The notes beneath the pieces are model-generated. The model made no database searches, had not been told where the DNA came from, and saw nothing but the letters and a program-made list of their open reading frames with translations. Source: JANQNX01 sp965601665 (GTDB taxonomy: Bacteria; Pseudomonadota; Gammaproteobacteria; Eutrophobiales; Eutrophobiaceae). Taken from it: DNA of 64,000 nt. Position 1 is the stretch's first letter, and each line of letters opens with the position of its first letter. A program made the position numbers and the translations under genes. Shown piece after piece: positions 52,570-61,823 of this stretch. The DNA is taken from positions 1,364,001-1,428,000 of the forward strand of contig OZ271833.1 in the NCBI GenBank assembly GCA_965601665.1, given 5' to 3'.

Positions 52570-52832
52570 CGGTATTATCTGTAAATATTAGTTTTTATTA
52601 TTGCGACGCAGCATATCTGATAGGCCAGGACAAGTCACGTCCTGTCATCTGCGCGTTTATATAAATTATACACCCGATTTTCATAGCGCGATAAGTAACC
52701 GAAAACAGTCAGGGTTTTCTTTATGCTGCAAAACCAGGGCGATTAAATATTGATCATCAACACAGGAAAACTATACTGAAATGATGAATGATGCCTGCAT
52801 CATCAGCGCTACGGATATGGAGAATAATTATA
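52570..52832. other. Divergent control region between kinase copy 1 and the CBS gene
   Basis: 263 bp, AT-rich. Divergent promoters expected. I see no palindrome of the recurring type and no open frame with support. Confidence 0.4.
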
Positions 52833-53270
52833 ATGACAACGACGGTTAATCAACTGCTTAATGCCAAGCCCAGGGAGATTTTTTCAGTGACGCCAGATAC
52901 GCTGGTGATAGATGCTATCAAGCTGATGGAAGAGAAAAAGGTCGGCGCACTGCCGGTACTCGAAAATGGCCATTTGGTGGGTATCCTGTCCGAGAGAGAC
53001 TACACGCGCAAGGTGATATTAAATAACCGCAGTTCTTCGGACACTCTGGTTAAGGAGATCATGACAGTCAATGTAAAGACTGTGCAACCATCTCAAACCA
53101 TAGACGAATGCATGGTGATCATGTCTGACAACCATATCCGGCATTTACCAGTCGTCGAAAACGGGACTGCCGTGGGTTTTCTTTCCGTTATGGACGTGGT
53201 CAGGAATATTATTACGGAAAAGGAATTTATTATTGAGCAGCTGGAGCATTACATTACTGATACTGCTTAA
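52833..53270 (+). CDS. CBS-domain pair protein
   Basis: 145 residues from the ATG at 52833, which has GGAGAA 10 bp upstream; a start 45 bp earlier has no ribosome binding site. Two CBS motifs: DTLVIDAIKLMEEKKVGALPVLENGHLVGILSERDYTRKVI and QTIDECMVIMSDNHIRHLPVVENGTAVGFLSVMDVVRNII. Stand-alone CBS pairs of this kind bind adenosine nucleotides and act as cytoplasmic energy sensors. Nothing in the sequence names a partner; it lies divergent from the first kinase gene. Confidence 0.92.
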   Translation: MTTTVNQLLNAKPREIFSVTPDTLVIDAIKLMEEKKVGALPVLENGHLVGILSERDYTRKVILNNRSSSDTLVKEIMTVNVKTVQPSQTIDECMVIMSDNHIRHLPVVENGTAVGFLSVMDVVRNIITEKEFIIEQLEHYITDTA

Positions 53271-53290
53271 ACTTAAGTTATAAATCATCA

Positions 53291-53320
53291 ACGGCATGCA
53301 AATGTGCATGCCGTTTTTTT
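53291..53320 (+). terminator. Rho-independent terminator after the CBS gene
   Basis: ACGGCATGCA and TGCATGCCGT form a perfect 10-bp stem with loop AATG, followed by TTTTTTT. It lies 20 bp after the CBS stop and before pgi. Confidence 0.92.
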
Positions 53321-53367
53321 ATGCTAGTCTGACCCTCGTCCCGAAACACTTCCGCCCAGTTGCATTC

Positions 53368-54954
53368 ATGCCAGACAATCAACAAGCGAAACAACAAGCA
53401 TTTGCCGAACTCGATGCTCATTTCAAGCAGATGCAGGGCACGCATTTACGCGATCTTTTTCATAATGATGACAGTCGGGGCCAACGATTCAATCACTCGT
53501 TAAACGGTCTTTATATTGATTTTTCCAAAACGCATATCACGGCAGAAACACTCACTTTATTAAACAATCTTGCCCATGCCTGCGAGATGGAGAAAAAGAT
53601 CGATGCCATGTTCAATGGCGAAATCATCAATAACACCGAACAGCGTGCTGTATTACACACCGCCTTACGTGCTAGTAAAGACTGTGTTGTAGAAGTCAAC
53701 GGGCACGACGTCGTCCCCGCTGTTTATGAACAGCTTGACCGGATCTGCACGTTTGTAGAGAGCATACACAGCGGTCAACATACCGGCTGGACCGGCAAGC
53801 GCATTGATACCTTCGTCAACATAGGCATTGGTGGTTCAGACCTTGGCCCCAGGATGGTTGTCGATGCACTATATCCCTATCGTCATGGAGAAACGAGCAG
53901 CTACTTTGTTTCCAATATCGATCACCAACAGGTCGCCGACGTAACCAGACGAATTAATCCGGAAACGACACTGTTTATTGTTTCCTCGAAATCATTCTCG
54001 ACACTGGAAACAGTTAGCAACGCACGCAGCCTGCAACAATATATGCTGCAGGCCGGTTGCACGGCAATTGATAAACACTTTATTGCTGTCAGTTCCAATA
54101 TTGACGCTGCCATCGAGTTTGGTATTGATGCCAGTAACATCTTTTCTATCTGGGACTGGGTTGGCGGCCGCTTCTCGCTATGGTCAGCAACGGGCTTGCC
54201 TATAGCGCTGGCGCTTGGGTTCGCTAACTTCAGACGATTGCTTGATGGTGCCGCACAAATGGACCAACACTTTCACGACAGCGCGCTTGCCGAAAACATT
54301 CCGGTTACCATGGGCCTGCTTGATTACTGGTATAACAATTTTTTCCAGGCGGAAACCCACGCGTTCGTTCCTTATGATGAGTCATTAAGGCTACTGCCCG
54401 AGTACCTGTCGCAGTTGTTCATGGAAAGTAACGGTAAGTCTGTCGATATGGACAACAACCCTATCGCCTATCCAACGATGCCGGTGACCTGGGGTTCGAC
54501 CGGCACCAATGCCCAGCATGCATTCTTCCAGTTATTACACCAGGGTACGCGAATGGTACCGGTTGATTTTCTCGCACCGCTAAACAAGCAAGGTGATGCC
54601 GAGCATCATGGCTGGTTACTCGCCAACTGCTTTGCACAAAGCCAGGCGCTGATGCAGGGAGAGGATGCCAGCAACCCCCATAATCATTTTCCGGGTAACA
54701 AGCCCAGCAACACGATCCTGTATGATGAGTTATCACCGGAAATACTGGGCATGTTAATCGCCCTGTTTGAGCATCGTACATATGTACAAGGCGTGTTGTG
54801 GAATATTAATTCTTTTGACCAGTGGGGCGTGGAGCTTGGCAAGAAACTGGCGAAACATGTACATCAAGGCATGACTACCGACAGTATCGATACGGAAACC
54901 ATGGACTCCTCAACAAGGCAGTTGATCGACCTGTATAAAAAGAAGAGCTATTGA
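53368..54954 (+). CDS. pgi: Glucose-6-phosphate isomerase
   Basis: 528 residues from the ATG at 53368 (MPDNQQAKQQAFAELDAHF); an earlier in-frame start at 53296 lies inside the preceding terminator, so it is unlikely. Family signatures: GIGGSDLGPRMV, FIVSSKSFSTLET, WDWVGGRFSLWSATGLPIAL, and near the end LFEHRTYVQGVLWNINSFDQWGVELGK, the PGI signature 2. It interconverts glucose 6-phosphate and fructose 6-phosphate in the cytoplasm. The gene ends 7 bp inside the convergent kinase gene. Confidence 0.97.
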   Translation: MPDNQQAKQQAFAELDAHFKQMQGTHLRDLFHNDDSRGQRFNHSLNGLYIDFSKTHITAETLTLLNNLAHACEMEKKIDAMFNGEIINNTEQRAVLHTALRASKDCVVEVNGHDVVPAVYEQLDRICTFVESIHSGQHTGWTGKRIDTFVNIGIGGSDLGPRMVVDALYPYRHGETSSYFVSNIDHQQVADVTRRINPETTLFIVSSKSFSTLETVSNARSLQQYMLQAGCTAIDKHFIAVSSNIDAAIEFGIDASNIFSIWDWVGGRFSLWSATGLPIALALGFANFRRLLDGAAQMDQHFHDSALAENIPVTMGLLDYWYNNFFQAETHAFVPYDESLRLLPEYLSQLFMESNGKSVDMDNNPIAYPTMPVTWGSTGTNAQHAFFQLLHQGTRMVPVDFLAPLNKQGDAEHHGWLLANCFAQSQALMQGEDASNPHNHFPGNKPSNTILYDELSPEILGMLIALFEHRTYVQGVLWNINSFDQWGVELGKKLAKHVHQGMTTDSIDTETMDSSTRQLIDLYKKKSY

Positions 54955-56234
54955 CTGGAGACGTACATCGCGGTTGTTAGTGACAATCGCCTGACCAGCG
55001 TCTGCATAAATACGCGATTGAAACGTAACTGGCATTCAACCGAGGCCTGTTCGATTAACGTGGCATTAATCTTCATCAGTTTCACATCATCCCGGGCCTT
55101 TATCGTGGCCGTACGCCTGGCCTTGCTCAGGTAACTCATCTCACCAAAGCAATCACCTTCTTTAAGGTGGCCTATCAGCGTTTCATCCTTGAACACCTCA
55201 ACATTACCGGCAATGATAATAAAGAAGGAATCATCAATGTCGCCCTGTACAATAATTTCATCACCCGACTGGAATTCCTGCCAGATACAGGCGCGAATGA
55301 TTTCCCAGATTTCTGCCTCGGTAAAGCCTTGAAAAAACTCCAGTTTCTTTATCTGGTTAAATCGTTCCTCAACCTCAACTTCCTGCTCCGGTGTTTCAAG
55401 GTAATCAAATGCCAGGCTGAGATCGGCCGCCAGGTTAAGACCCATCTTGTATCGCTTGTCAGGATCTTTCTGCAACGCATGGTGCACTATCTTGTCGAGT
55501 ATTTCCGGCACATCGTTTCGATAAGTCGTTAGCGGTGGATGTGACTCATTAATAATCATATGGATCAGGCGCGAGAAACTATCTGCGGCGAACGGATGCC
55601 GTCCCGTTATTAACTCGTACATAACAATACCCAGCGAGAACAGATCGGTTTGATTGGTAATCGAGTCTTCCTGTACCTGTTCCGGCGACATGTAGCGGGG
55701 CGAGCCAACAAAGCCCATGGGCATGGTACTGGTGGTGTCGGCATTGACCAGGTGGGCAATACTAAAGTCGGCGATTTTTACATCATGATCTTTTGCAATC
55801 AGGATGTTGGTCGGTTTTATATCACGATGAATCACACCGGCACGGTGGGCATAATCCAGCGCCTTGGCACACTTGAAAATTATCTCGATCACCTTTTCAA
55901 GCGGCAACAGGTTGTCAGGATTACAATATGTCTTCAGGGTTTCTGCGCCCTCGACCAGTTCCATAATAATGTAACAGTGTTCATCATCGGCACCGGCATC
56001 AAGTATCTCAACAATGTTCGGATGCCTTAAGGTGCCAGCCGTATGCGCCTCATTGAAAAACATCTTCCGGTAGCGCTCGCCGGCCTCGCCTTCGCGCAGG
56101 GAATCAGATATGGCGACCTTGACCGCAATATGCTCGTCCAGAAAAGGGTCATAACCCTTGTAGACCTCACCCATGCTGCCACGCCCGAGTAGTTCAATGA
56201 TCTGGTACTTCCCAAGTTGCTCTGGAATCTGCAT
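54948..56234 (-). CDS. Ser/Thr protein kinase with C-terminal cyclic-nucleotide-binding domain (copy 2)
   Basis: 428 residues, same layout as the product of 51277-52569 and similar over its whole length: LGRGSMGEVY, VAISDSLR after IAVKV, HRDIKPTNIL, DFS for DFG (VKIADFSIAH), GSPRYMSPEQ, and CNB cassette FGEMSYLSKARRTATI. Cytoplasmic. Its last codons overlap the end of pgi on the opposite strand. The two copies probably arose by duplication with the CBS and pgi genes between them. Targets unknown. Confidence 0.92.
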   Translation of the reverse strand: MQIPEQLGKYQIIELLGRGSMGEVYKGYDPFLDEHIAVKVAISDSLREGEAGERYRKMFFNEAHTAGTLRHPNIVEILDAGADDEHCYIIMELVEGAETLKTYCNPDNLLPLEKVIEIIFKCAKALDYAHRAGVIHRDIKPTNILIAKDHDVKIADFSIAHLVNADTTSTMPMGFVGSPRYMSPEQVQEDSITNQTDLFSLGIVMYELITGRHPFAADSFSRLIHMIINESHPPLTTYRNDVPEILDKIVHHALQKDPDKRYKMGLNLAADLSLAFDYLETPEQEVEVEERFNQIKKLEFFQGFTEAEIWEIIRACIWQEFQSGDEIIVQGDIDDSFFIIIAGNVEVFKDETLIGHLKEGDCFGEMSYLSKARRTATIKARDDVKLMKINATLIEQASVECQLRFNRVFMQTLVRRLSLTTAMYVSSQ

Positions 56235-56413
56235 GTTCTGGTGCGGGTCTATGAAGTAGATTTATATTGAACAATTAAAACATATTATTGATAATTTACA
56301 GAAAAATATCCGGGCAAGTTAGCAAAAAAACAGGATAAACTCGGTTTGGCAACAGTATTTTCCTGGCTCACCTAATACTAATCACCAGACGCAACAGAGG
56401 TAATACACACATC

Positions 56414-57148
56414 ATGCAGGCCATCATTCTTGCAGCGGGTATCGGCAATCGCCTGGGTGACGAGGCCGGCAACAAACCGAAGTCCATGCTTGCGTTTAAT
56501 GGCAAGAGCCTGTTGCAAAGACATGTCGAGTTGTTACAGCGCAACGGTATAGAAAGACTCAACCTCGTCGTCGGTTTTCAGGCTGAACTGCTGAAGGAAC
56601 ACCTCAAAGATGCAGAACTGGACATCAACTATATCCATAATGCGCGTTATACCGAGGGCAGTATGATTAGTCTTGGCTGTGCCAGGGAAATGCTGCAACA
56701 GCAACAACAAATCCTGATTATGGATGCTGATGTGTTGTACGATGAACGGATACTGCAAAGGCTGATACATTCTACAAACCAGAACTGTCTACTTATTGAC
56801 AGGGACTTCATTCCCGGTGATGAACCTGTAAAAGTATGTATCAACAATGCAGGACACATTGTGGAGTTCAGGAAACAACTGGCAACGGACCTTGATTTCA
56901 ATATACAGGGCGAATCGGTTGGCTTCTTCAAGTTTGACAACCTGACCGGAAACAAACTGGTAAAAAGGATCGATGCCTATCTTGCCAATGGTGAAAACGA
57001 CACGCCGTATGAAGAAGCAATCCGTGATTGTCTACTCGCCGAACCAGAAAGATTCAGTTATGAAGATATTACCGGTCTTGCCTGGATTGAAATTGATTTC
57101 CCTGAAGATATCATACGCGCGCGGTCGGAAATCCTTCCCAATATCTAG
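56414..57148 (+). CDS. Sugar-nucleotidyltransferase-like (NTP transferase) enzyme
   Basis: 244 residues. Starts MQAIILAAGIGNRLGDEAGNKPKSMLAFNGKSLLQRHVELL, the GxGxRLG...KP signature of nucleotidyltransferases; metal-binding aspartates in LIMDADVLYD and WIEIDFPEDI. Closest in feel to phosphocholine or aminoethylphosphonate cytidylyltransferases. It lies 11 bp before the PEP mutase fusion, so it likely activates a phosphonate or an alcohol head group with CTP. A second such domain is fused to the next gene, so the two may act on different substrates. Confidence 0.82.
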   Translation: MQAIILAAGIGNRLGDEAGNKPKSMLAFNGKSLLQRHVELLQRNGIERLNLVVGFQAELLKEHLKDAELDINYIHNARYTEGSMISLGCAREMLQQQQQILIMDADVLYDERILQRLIHSTNQNCLLIDRDFIPGDEPVKVCINNAGHIVEFRKQLATDLDFNIQGESVGFFKFDNLTGNKLVKRIDAYLANGENDTPYEEAIRDCLLAEPERFSYEDITGLAWIEIDFPEDIIRARSEILPNI

Positions 57149-57159
57149 TTTATAACGCC

Positions 57160-58776
57160 ATGGCCAAAACCAGAAAAACACAACAGCTAAGAAAACTACT
57201 CAACTCGAGTAAACTGGAGTTCATACTTGAAGCTCACAACGGTATGTCGGCCAGGATCGTTGAACAAGCCGGCTTCAAGGGGATCTGGGGCAGTGGCCTG
57301 TCCATGTCTGCCCAATTTGGCGTCAGGGACAGCAATGAAGCCAGCTGGACCCAGGTCATCGACATGCTGGAGTTCATGTCCGACGTCACGACGATTCCTA
57401 TCCTGCTTGATGGCGATACCGGTTATGGCAATTTCAATAACATGCGTCGACTGGTCATGAAGCTTGAACAGCGTGATATTGCCGGGGTATGCATCGAGGA
57501 CAAGCAGTTTCCAAAGACAAACAGTTTTATCGATGGCGAAAAACAACCGCTGGCCGACGTGGATGAATTCTGTGGCAAGATTAAAGCAGGCAAGGACAGC
57601 CAGGTGGATGATAGTTTTTGCATCATTGCGCGTGTCGAGGCGCTAATCGCTGGCTGGGGAATGGATGAAGCCCTGCGTCGTGCCGAGGCCTACCACGAAG
57701 CCGGCGCCGATGGCATCCTGATACATAGCAAGCTGTCACGTCCTGATGAGGTGCTGGCCTTCGCAAAAGAGTGGGGCGAACGCAGTCCACTGGTCATCGT
57801 GCCGACAAAATATTACAGCACGCCTACCGATGCCTTTCGCAAGGCAGGGATCGACCTTGTGATCTGGGCCAACCATATGATCCGCGCGTCGGTAGCCGCC
57901 ATGGAAAAACGTAGCCGGCAGATTTTCCAGTCTGAGTCGTTACTGGATGTGGAAGACAAGATAGCCAGCGTCAGCCATATCTTTGAACTGCAGGGCGCCG
58001 AAGAATTGAAACAGGCTCAGGACCGCTACCTGCGTCAGCAATCCAACATGAACGCCATCATCCTGGCCGCGAGCCGAGGCAGCGAGCTACAGGAACTCAC
58101 CAGTGATAAACCCAAGGCCATGATCAGCATAGGTGGCAAATCATTATTGCGCCGTCAGGTGGATGAATTGAAAAACCTGGGGATTAACAAGACCACGGTT
58201 GTCGCCGGATATAAATCAAAATCGATTAACCTAGCCGGCATCAGGAAATGCGTCAACAAGGACTACAAGCAAACGGATGAGTTGTATTCGCTGGCCTGCG
58301 CCGAAAAAGATTTTAGCGACGACATGCTGATTGTGTATGGCGACCTGTTGTTTCGGGGCTACATCCTGCGGGACTTGCTAGAAAGCCCGGGCGATATCGT
58401 CATTGTTGTCGATTCCGCCCTCGACAATCCGAACCTGACGGGTGCGCCGGACCTCGCTTATTGTTCCAGACAGGATGACCGCTCACCATTCATGCAGGAT
58501 GTCATGCTAATGAGCCTGGGTGAAAGCAGCAGCAGGCGAAAACCCTCTGGCTACTGGATAGGTATGATGCGGGTCCGTACACGCGGCCGCAAATGGATTG
58601 CCAAGGCATTAAAAGAGTTAAGAAAGCGCGACGACTTTGACACGCTAACAATCCCGGATTTATTGAACCACCTGTTGGAAAAAGACAAGCCGATCAACGT
58701 GCACTATATCGATGGGCATTGGCTGGACGTGAATTCACTAGACGATATAGACCGCGCCGGCGACTTTACCAAATGA
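57160..58776 (+). CDS. pepM: Phosphoenolpyruvate mutase fused to a nucleotidyltransferase (PntC-like) domain
   Basis: 538 residues. Residues 1 to about 290 are a PEP mutase: GIWGSGLSMS, LLDGDTGYGNFNN and the diagnostic EDKQFPKTNS (113-122, EDKx5NS). It makes phosphonopyruvate from PEP, forming the C-P bond. Residues from about 297 (MNAIILAASRGSEL, DKPKAMISIGGKSLLRRQ, LIVYGDLLF, HWLDVNSLDD) are a nucleotidyltransferase like PntC, which makes CMP-2-aminoethylphosphonate. The fusion joins the first and last steps of AEP activation. It overlaps the next gene by 4 bp. Confidence 0.93.
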   Translation: MAKTRKTQQLRKLLNSSKLEFILEAHNGMSARIVEQAGFKGIWGSGLSMSAQFGVRDSNEASWTQVIDMLEFMSDVTTIPILLDGDTGYGNFNNMRRLVMKLEQRDIAGVCIEDKQFPKTNSFIDGEKQPLADVDEFCGKIKAGKDSQVDDSFCIIARVEALIAGWGMDEALRRAEAYHEAGADGILIHSKLSRPDEVLAFAKEWGERSPLVIVPTKYYSTPTDAFRKAGIDLVIWANHMIRASVAAMEKRSRQIFQSESLLDVEDKIASVSHIFELQGAEELKQAQDRYLRQQSNMNAIILAASRGSELQELTSDKPKAMISIGGKSLLRRQVDELKNLGINKTTVVAGYKSKSINLAGIRKCVNKDYKQTDELYSLACAEKDFSDDMLIVYGDLLFRGYILRDLLESPGDIVIVVDSALDNPNLTGAPDLAYCSRQDDRSPFMQDVMLMSLGESSSRRKPSGYWIGMMRVRTRGRKWIAKALKELRKRDDFDTLTIPDLLNHLLEKDKPINVHYIDGHWLDVNSLDDIDRAGDFTK

Positions 58777-59927
58777 TTGAAGCGGACGAATTTGTTGAAG
58801 CAGCACGCGCGCTCGGGTTCAGCCGCTATACCGGCGTACCCTGCTCTTTCCTGACACCATTTATAAACTACGTCATCAACGATGAGACGCTTGAGTATGT
58901 GTCATCAGCCAATGAAGGTGATGCATTGGCAACGGCAGCGGGCGCAGCGATTGGTGGTCAACGCTCCATTGTGATGATGCAAAATTCGGGACTCGGCAAC
59001 GCCGTCAGCCCGATCACATCGCTTTCCTACGTGTTTCGTATCCCGTTCCTGATCATCACGACCCATCGTGGACAACCCGGGCTGAAAGACGAACCGCAAC
59101 ATGAATTAATGGGGCAGATTACCGGGGAATTGTTTGAGCTGATGCGCGTACCATGGGAAGTGTTCCCCAAGACCGAGGCCGAGATCAAACCTGCCCTGCA
59201 GCGCGCGCTGGATTACATGAGTCGTGAGCGACGCCCCTATGCCTTTATCATGGAAAAAGGCACGGTAGCCAAACACAGTTTGAAAAAGAACCCGGTGCCG
59301 GTTATTCATAAAAGAAAAAAAACACTGACCTATGATTTTGAAACCGGTACGGAAACTGTTGATCGTCATGCGGCACTCAACAAAATTATTACGTTAACCC
59401 CGGAAGAAAACACGTTAGTTATCGCGACTACCGGTTATACCGGTCGTGAGCTATTTGCTATCGCAGATCGCGTCAACCAGATTTACATGGTTGGTTCCAT
59501 GGGCTGTGCGTCATCGCTGGGACTTGGCATCGCGTTGGCACGACCGGATTTAACAGTGGTAGTGATTGACGGTGACGGTGCTGGCCTGATGCGCATGGGC
59601 AATTTCGCCACACTGGGTAGTTACGCCGGTAACAACCTTGTCCATATTCTTCTCGATAACGAGGTCCACGATTCGACCGGTGCACAGGGAACCGTCGCCG
59701 GTAATATAGATTTTGCAAAAATTGCAGAGGCCAGCGGTTATGCCGTCAGTTTATCCGGTAACCGGCTATCATTACTGGAACAACTGTTCCAGTACGAGGA
59801 TACCGACGGCCCGGTGTTTGGCCATTTGAAAATCAAGGCCGGTACGATCGACAATTTGCCACGTCCCGATGTTACACCGGAATCGGTATTAACACGGGCA
59901 ATGCAACATATTGGGAGTGAGTTCTAA
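58773..59927 (+). CDS. aepY: Phosphonopyruvate decarboxylase
   Basis: 384 residues from the ATG at 58773, which overlaps the previous stop (ATGA); an earlier frame start would overlap by 58 bp. Thiamine diphosphate enzyme: conserved glutamate in SSANEGDALATAAG, PLGYSS-like region TSLSYVFRIPFLIITTHRGQPGLKDEPQHE, and the TPP/Mg motif VIDGDGAGLMRMGNFATLGSYAGNN. It decarboxylates phosphonopyruvate to phosphonoacetaldehyde, the step that pulls the unfavourable PEP mutase reaction forward. Stop and next start overlap by one base (TAATG). Confidence 0.95.
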   Translation: MIEADEFVEAARALGFSRYTGVPCSFLTPFINYVINDETLEYVSSANEGDALATAAGAAIGGQRSIVMMQNSGLGNAVSPITSLSYVFRIPFLIITTHRGQPGLKDEPQHELMGQITGELFELMRVPWEVFPKTEAEIKPALQRALDYMSRERRPYAFIMEKGTVAKHSLKKNPVPVIHKRKKTLTYDFETGTETVDRHAALNKIITLTPEENTLVIATTGYTGRELFAIADRVNQIYMVGSMGCASSLGLGIALARPDLTVVVIDGDGAGLMRMGNFATLGSYAGNNLVHILLDNEVHDSTGAQGTVAGNIDFAKIAEASGYAVSLSGNRLSLLEQLFQYEDTDGPVFGHLKIKAGTIDNLPRPDVTPESVLTRAMQHIGSEF

Positions 59928-61018
59928 TGAAAACAGTCCTTATGAACCCCGGGCCAGTCGTATTGAGTGACCGGGTCAGAAATGCACTATTAAGGCCCGA
60001 CCTCTGTCACCGCGAATCAGAGTTTATTGACCTGCAAAATAAAATACGTACTGATTTGCTGGGTGTTTATAACCTTGATGAAAACAACTGGGCCAGCATC
60101 GTGTTTACCGGTTCTGGCACATCGGCAATGGAAGCAATGATGACAAGCCTTGTGCCTGCACATGGCAAGGTATTGATCGTGGAAAATGGCGTTTACGGTG
60201 AACGCCTGCGCCGCATCGCAGAGATACACGATATTGATCATGTCGTGCTCCACCACGAATGGGGAGAACCTATAGACATAGGCAAGCTTGAAGGCGAGCT
60301 GAATTATCACCAGGAATTATCACATGTGGCTGTCGTGCACCATGAGACCACCAGTGGCAGGCTGAATGATATTGACACTGTCGCCACACTTTGTAAGAAA
60401 TATGGCAACGTGCCATTACTACTTGATGCAGTGAGTAGCTTCGGTGCCGAGGCCATCAAGTTTGATGAATGGAATATTGCGGCCTGTGCGGCAACCGCCA
60501 ATAAGTGTTTGCACGGTGTGCCCGGTACATCTTTCGTGATCGCGAACCGCGATGCCGTCAAACAGATGTCTGCAACGCCGCCACGCACGCTATATCTCGA
60601 TTTAATCACCTACCTGAAAAATCAGGAAGCGAACGGCACACCGTTTACACAGTCGGTGCAGACGTTTTACGCGTTGGCAGAGGCCCTGGATGAGTTACAG
60701 GATGAAGGCGGCTGGCAGGCGCGCAACGGCATTTACTGGCAGCGCATGGATACCGCCCGCGAAGCCTTAGTGGACATGGGCGTCAAACCTTACCTTGAAA
60801 AAACAGCGTGTTCCTGTGTGCTGAATGCCTTTTATCTGCCGGAAGGAATCAGTTACCAGCAGTTACATGACAATCTCAAAAATGCAGGTTTTGTGATCTA
60901 TGCGGCCCAGGGCGGGTTTGCAAAGGCCATGTTTCGTATATCCTGTATGGGTCAGATAAGCGAGGACGATTTGCAGCGTTTTATTCAGGCTTTCAAAAGT
61001 ATTTTGTCTGCAAAATAG
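59927..61018 (+). CDS. phnW: 2-aminoethylphosphonate:pyruvate transaminase
   Basis: 363 residues, class V PLP aminotransferase. Starts VLMNPGPVVLSDRVRNALLRPDLCHRESEF, typical of PhnW; FTGSGTSAMEAMM binds the cofactor phosphate; DAVSSFGAE holds the PLP-contacting aspartate; and the PLP lysine is in ATANKCLHGVPG. In a cluster with PEP mutase and the decarboxylase it works in the biosynthetic direction, turning phosphonoacetaldehyde into 2-aminoethylphosphonate. Confidence 0.95.
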   Translation: MKTVLMNPGPVVLSDRVRNALLRPDLCHRESEFIDLQNKIRTDLLGVYNLDENNWASIVFTGSGTSAMEAMMTSLVPAHGKVLIVENGVYGERLRRIAEIHDIDHVVLHHEWGEPIDIGKLEGELNYHQELSHVAVVHHETTSGRLNDIDTVATLCKKYGNVPLLLDAVSSFGAEAIKFDEWNIAACAATANKCLHGVPGTSFVIANRDAVKQMSATPPRTLYLDLITYLKNQEANGTPFTQSVQTFYALAEALDELQDEGGWQARNGIYWQRMDTAREALVDMGVKPYLEKTACSCVLNAFYLPEGISYQQLHDNLKNAGFVIYAAQGGFAKAMFRISCMGQISEDDLQRFIQAFKSILSAK

Positions 61019-61037
61019 CAGACATTGATGTGAGGAT

Positions 61038-61262
61038 ATGATGAACGATAACACGAACGAAAAATTGCTCAACGCATTACAAATTGCCTTTTGTTACATG
61101 CCCAAGGCAATCGAAGTGAACAAATACGATCACGGTGATGGCTACCAGAAGATACTGGAACATATCGAAGTCGTAAGAAGCACCTTGTTACAAAACGATA
61201 TTGATCCAGATGAAGTCTATGGCGACATCTTCCCGGAGAACACGCCTAATTCGAGTTATTAA
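61038..61262 (+). CDS. Small conserved-looking hypothetical protein at the end of the phosphonate operon
   Basis: 74 residues, no signal peptide or membrane segment; helical, acidic (KLLNALQIAFCYMPKAIEV, YQKILEHIEVVRSTLLQNDIDPDEVYGDIFPE). GAGGAT lies 6 bp before the ATG, supporting a real gene. It follows phnW by 19 bp on the same strand. I do not recognise it. A weak hairpin (GCGCA / TGCGC) follows the stop, with only four T's after it. Confidence 0.65.
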   Translation: MMNDNTNEKLLNALQIAFCYMPKAIEVNKYDHGDGYQKILEHIEVVRSTLLQNDIDPDEVYGDIFPENTPNSSY

Positions 61263-61271
61263 TGCGCAGCA

Positions 61272-61823
61272 TTATTGCGCCTTTTCAGCTTCATAAGCAT
61301 TAATAAAGCCGTCTTCATTCGGCATTTTTACTTTTGGTAAAGATGCCTGGTCGAGCACTGCCTCTTTATCGACCAACTGGTTCAGATACAGCAGGTAAGC
61401 CGTCACAGCATAGACTTCATTATCGGTTAGCGACCCTGGCGCCGTCATTGGCATCGAGCGCCTGACCATATCAAACACCGTCGTGGCATAAGGCCAATAG
61501 GAACCGATGGTTTTTTCAGGGTAATCACTGGTCAATCCCATCTGTGCGCCAGACAGTTGATCACCCAGCTGCGTACCGAGCCCGTTCTCACCATGACAGG
61601 CAAGACACTGTTGCTGGTAAATGATCTCACCCTCGGCAACACTGCCCTTGCCTTTCGGCAAGCCTTCACCATTGGGGAATACACTGGTATCCCACGCAGC
61701 GATCTCTGCCACCGTTGCCTCGTGCCCCAGCAGCGGCGATTGCGCATTGTCGGCGACGGCGCTGTTAGTCCCAGCCGCTATCAATACCAATGTCAGAACT
61801 AGATTGTTGTGCATCCTGGTCAT
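61272..61823 (-). CDS. soxD: Monohaem cytochrome c partner of SoxC (SoxD/SorB-like)
   Basis: 183 residues from ATG 61823 (MTRMHNNLVLTLVLIAAGTNSAVA, signal peptide); start choices at 61814 and 61829 are equally possible, and an upstream frame adds residues without signal character. One CxxCH haem site (QQCLACHG) and a methionine ligand region RRSMPMTAPGSLTDNEVYAVTAYLLYLN. WDTSVFPNGEGLPKGKGSVAEG before the haem is typical of cytochromes encoded beside soxC. Classical SoxD has two haems; this has one. It accepts electrons from the molybdenum subunit. It overlaps soxC by about 59 bp. Confidence 0.82.
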   Translation of the reverse strand: MTRMHNNLVLTLVLIAAGTNSAVADNAQSPLLGHEATVAEIAAWDTSVFPNGEGLPKGKGSVAEGEIIYQQQCLACHGENGLGTQLGDQLSGAQMGLTSDYPEKTIGSYWPYATTVFDMVRRSMPMTAPGSLTDNEVYAVTAYLLYLNQLVDKEAVLDQASLPKVKMPNEDGFINAYEAEKAQ

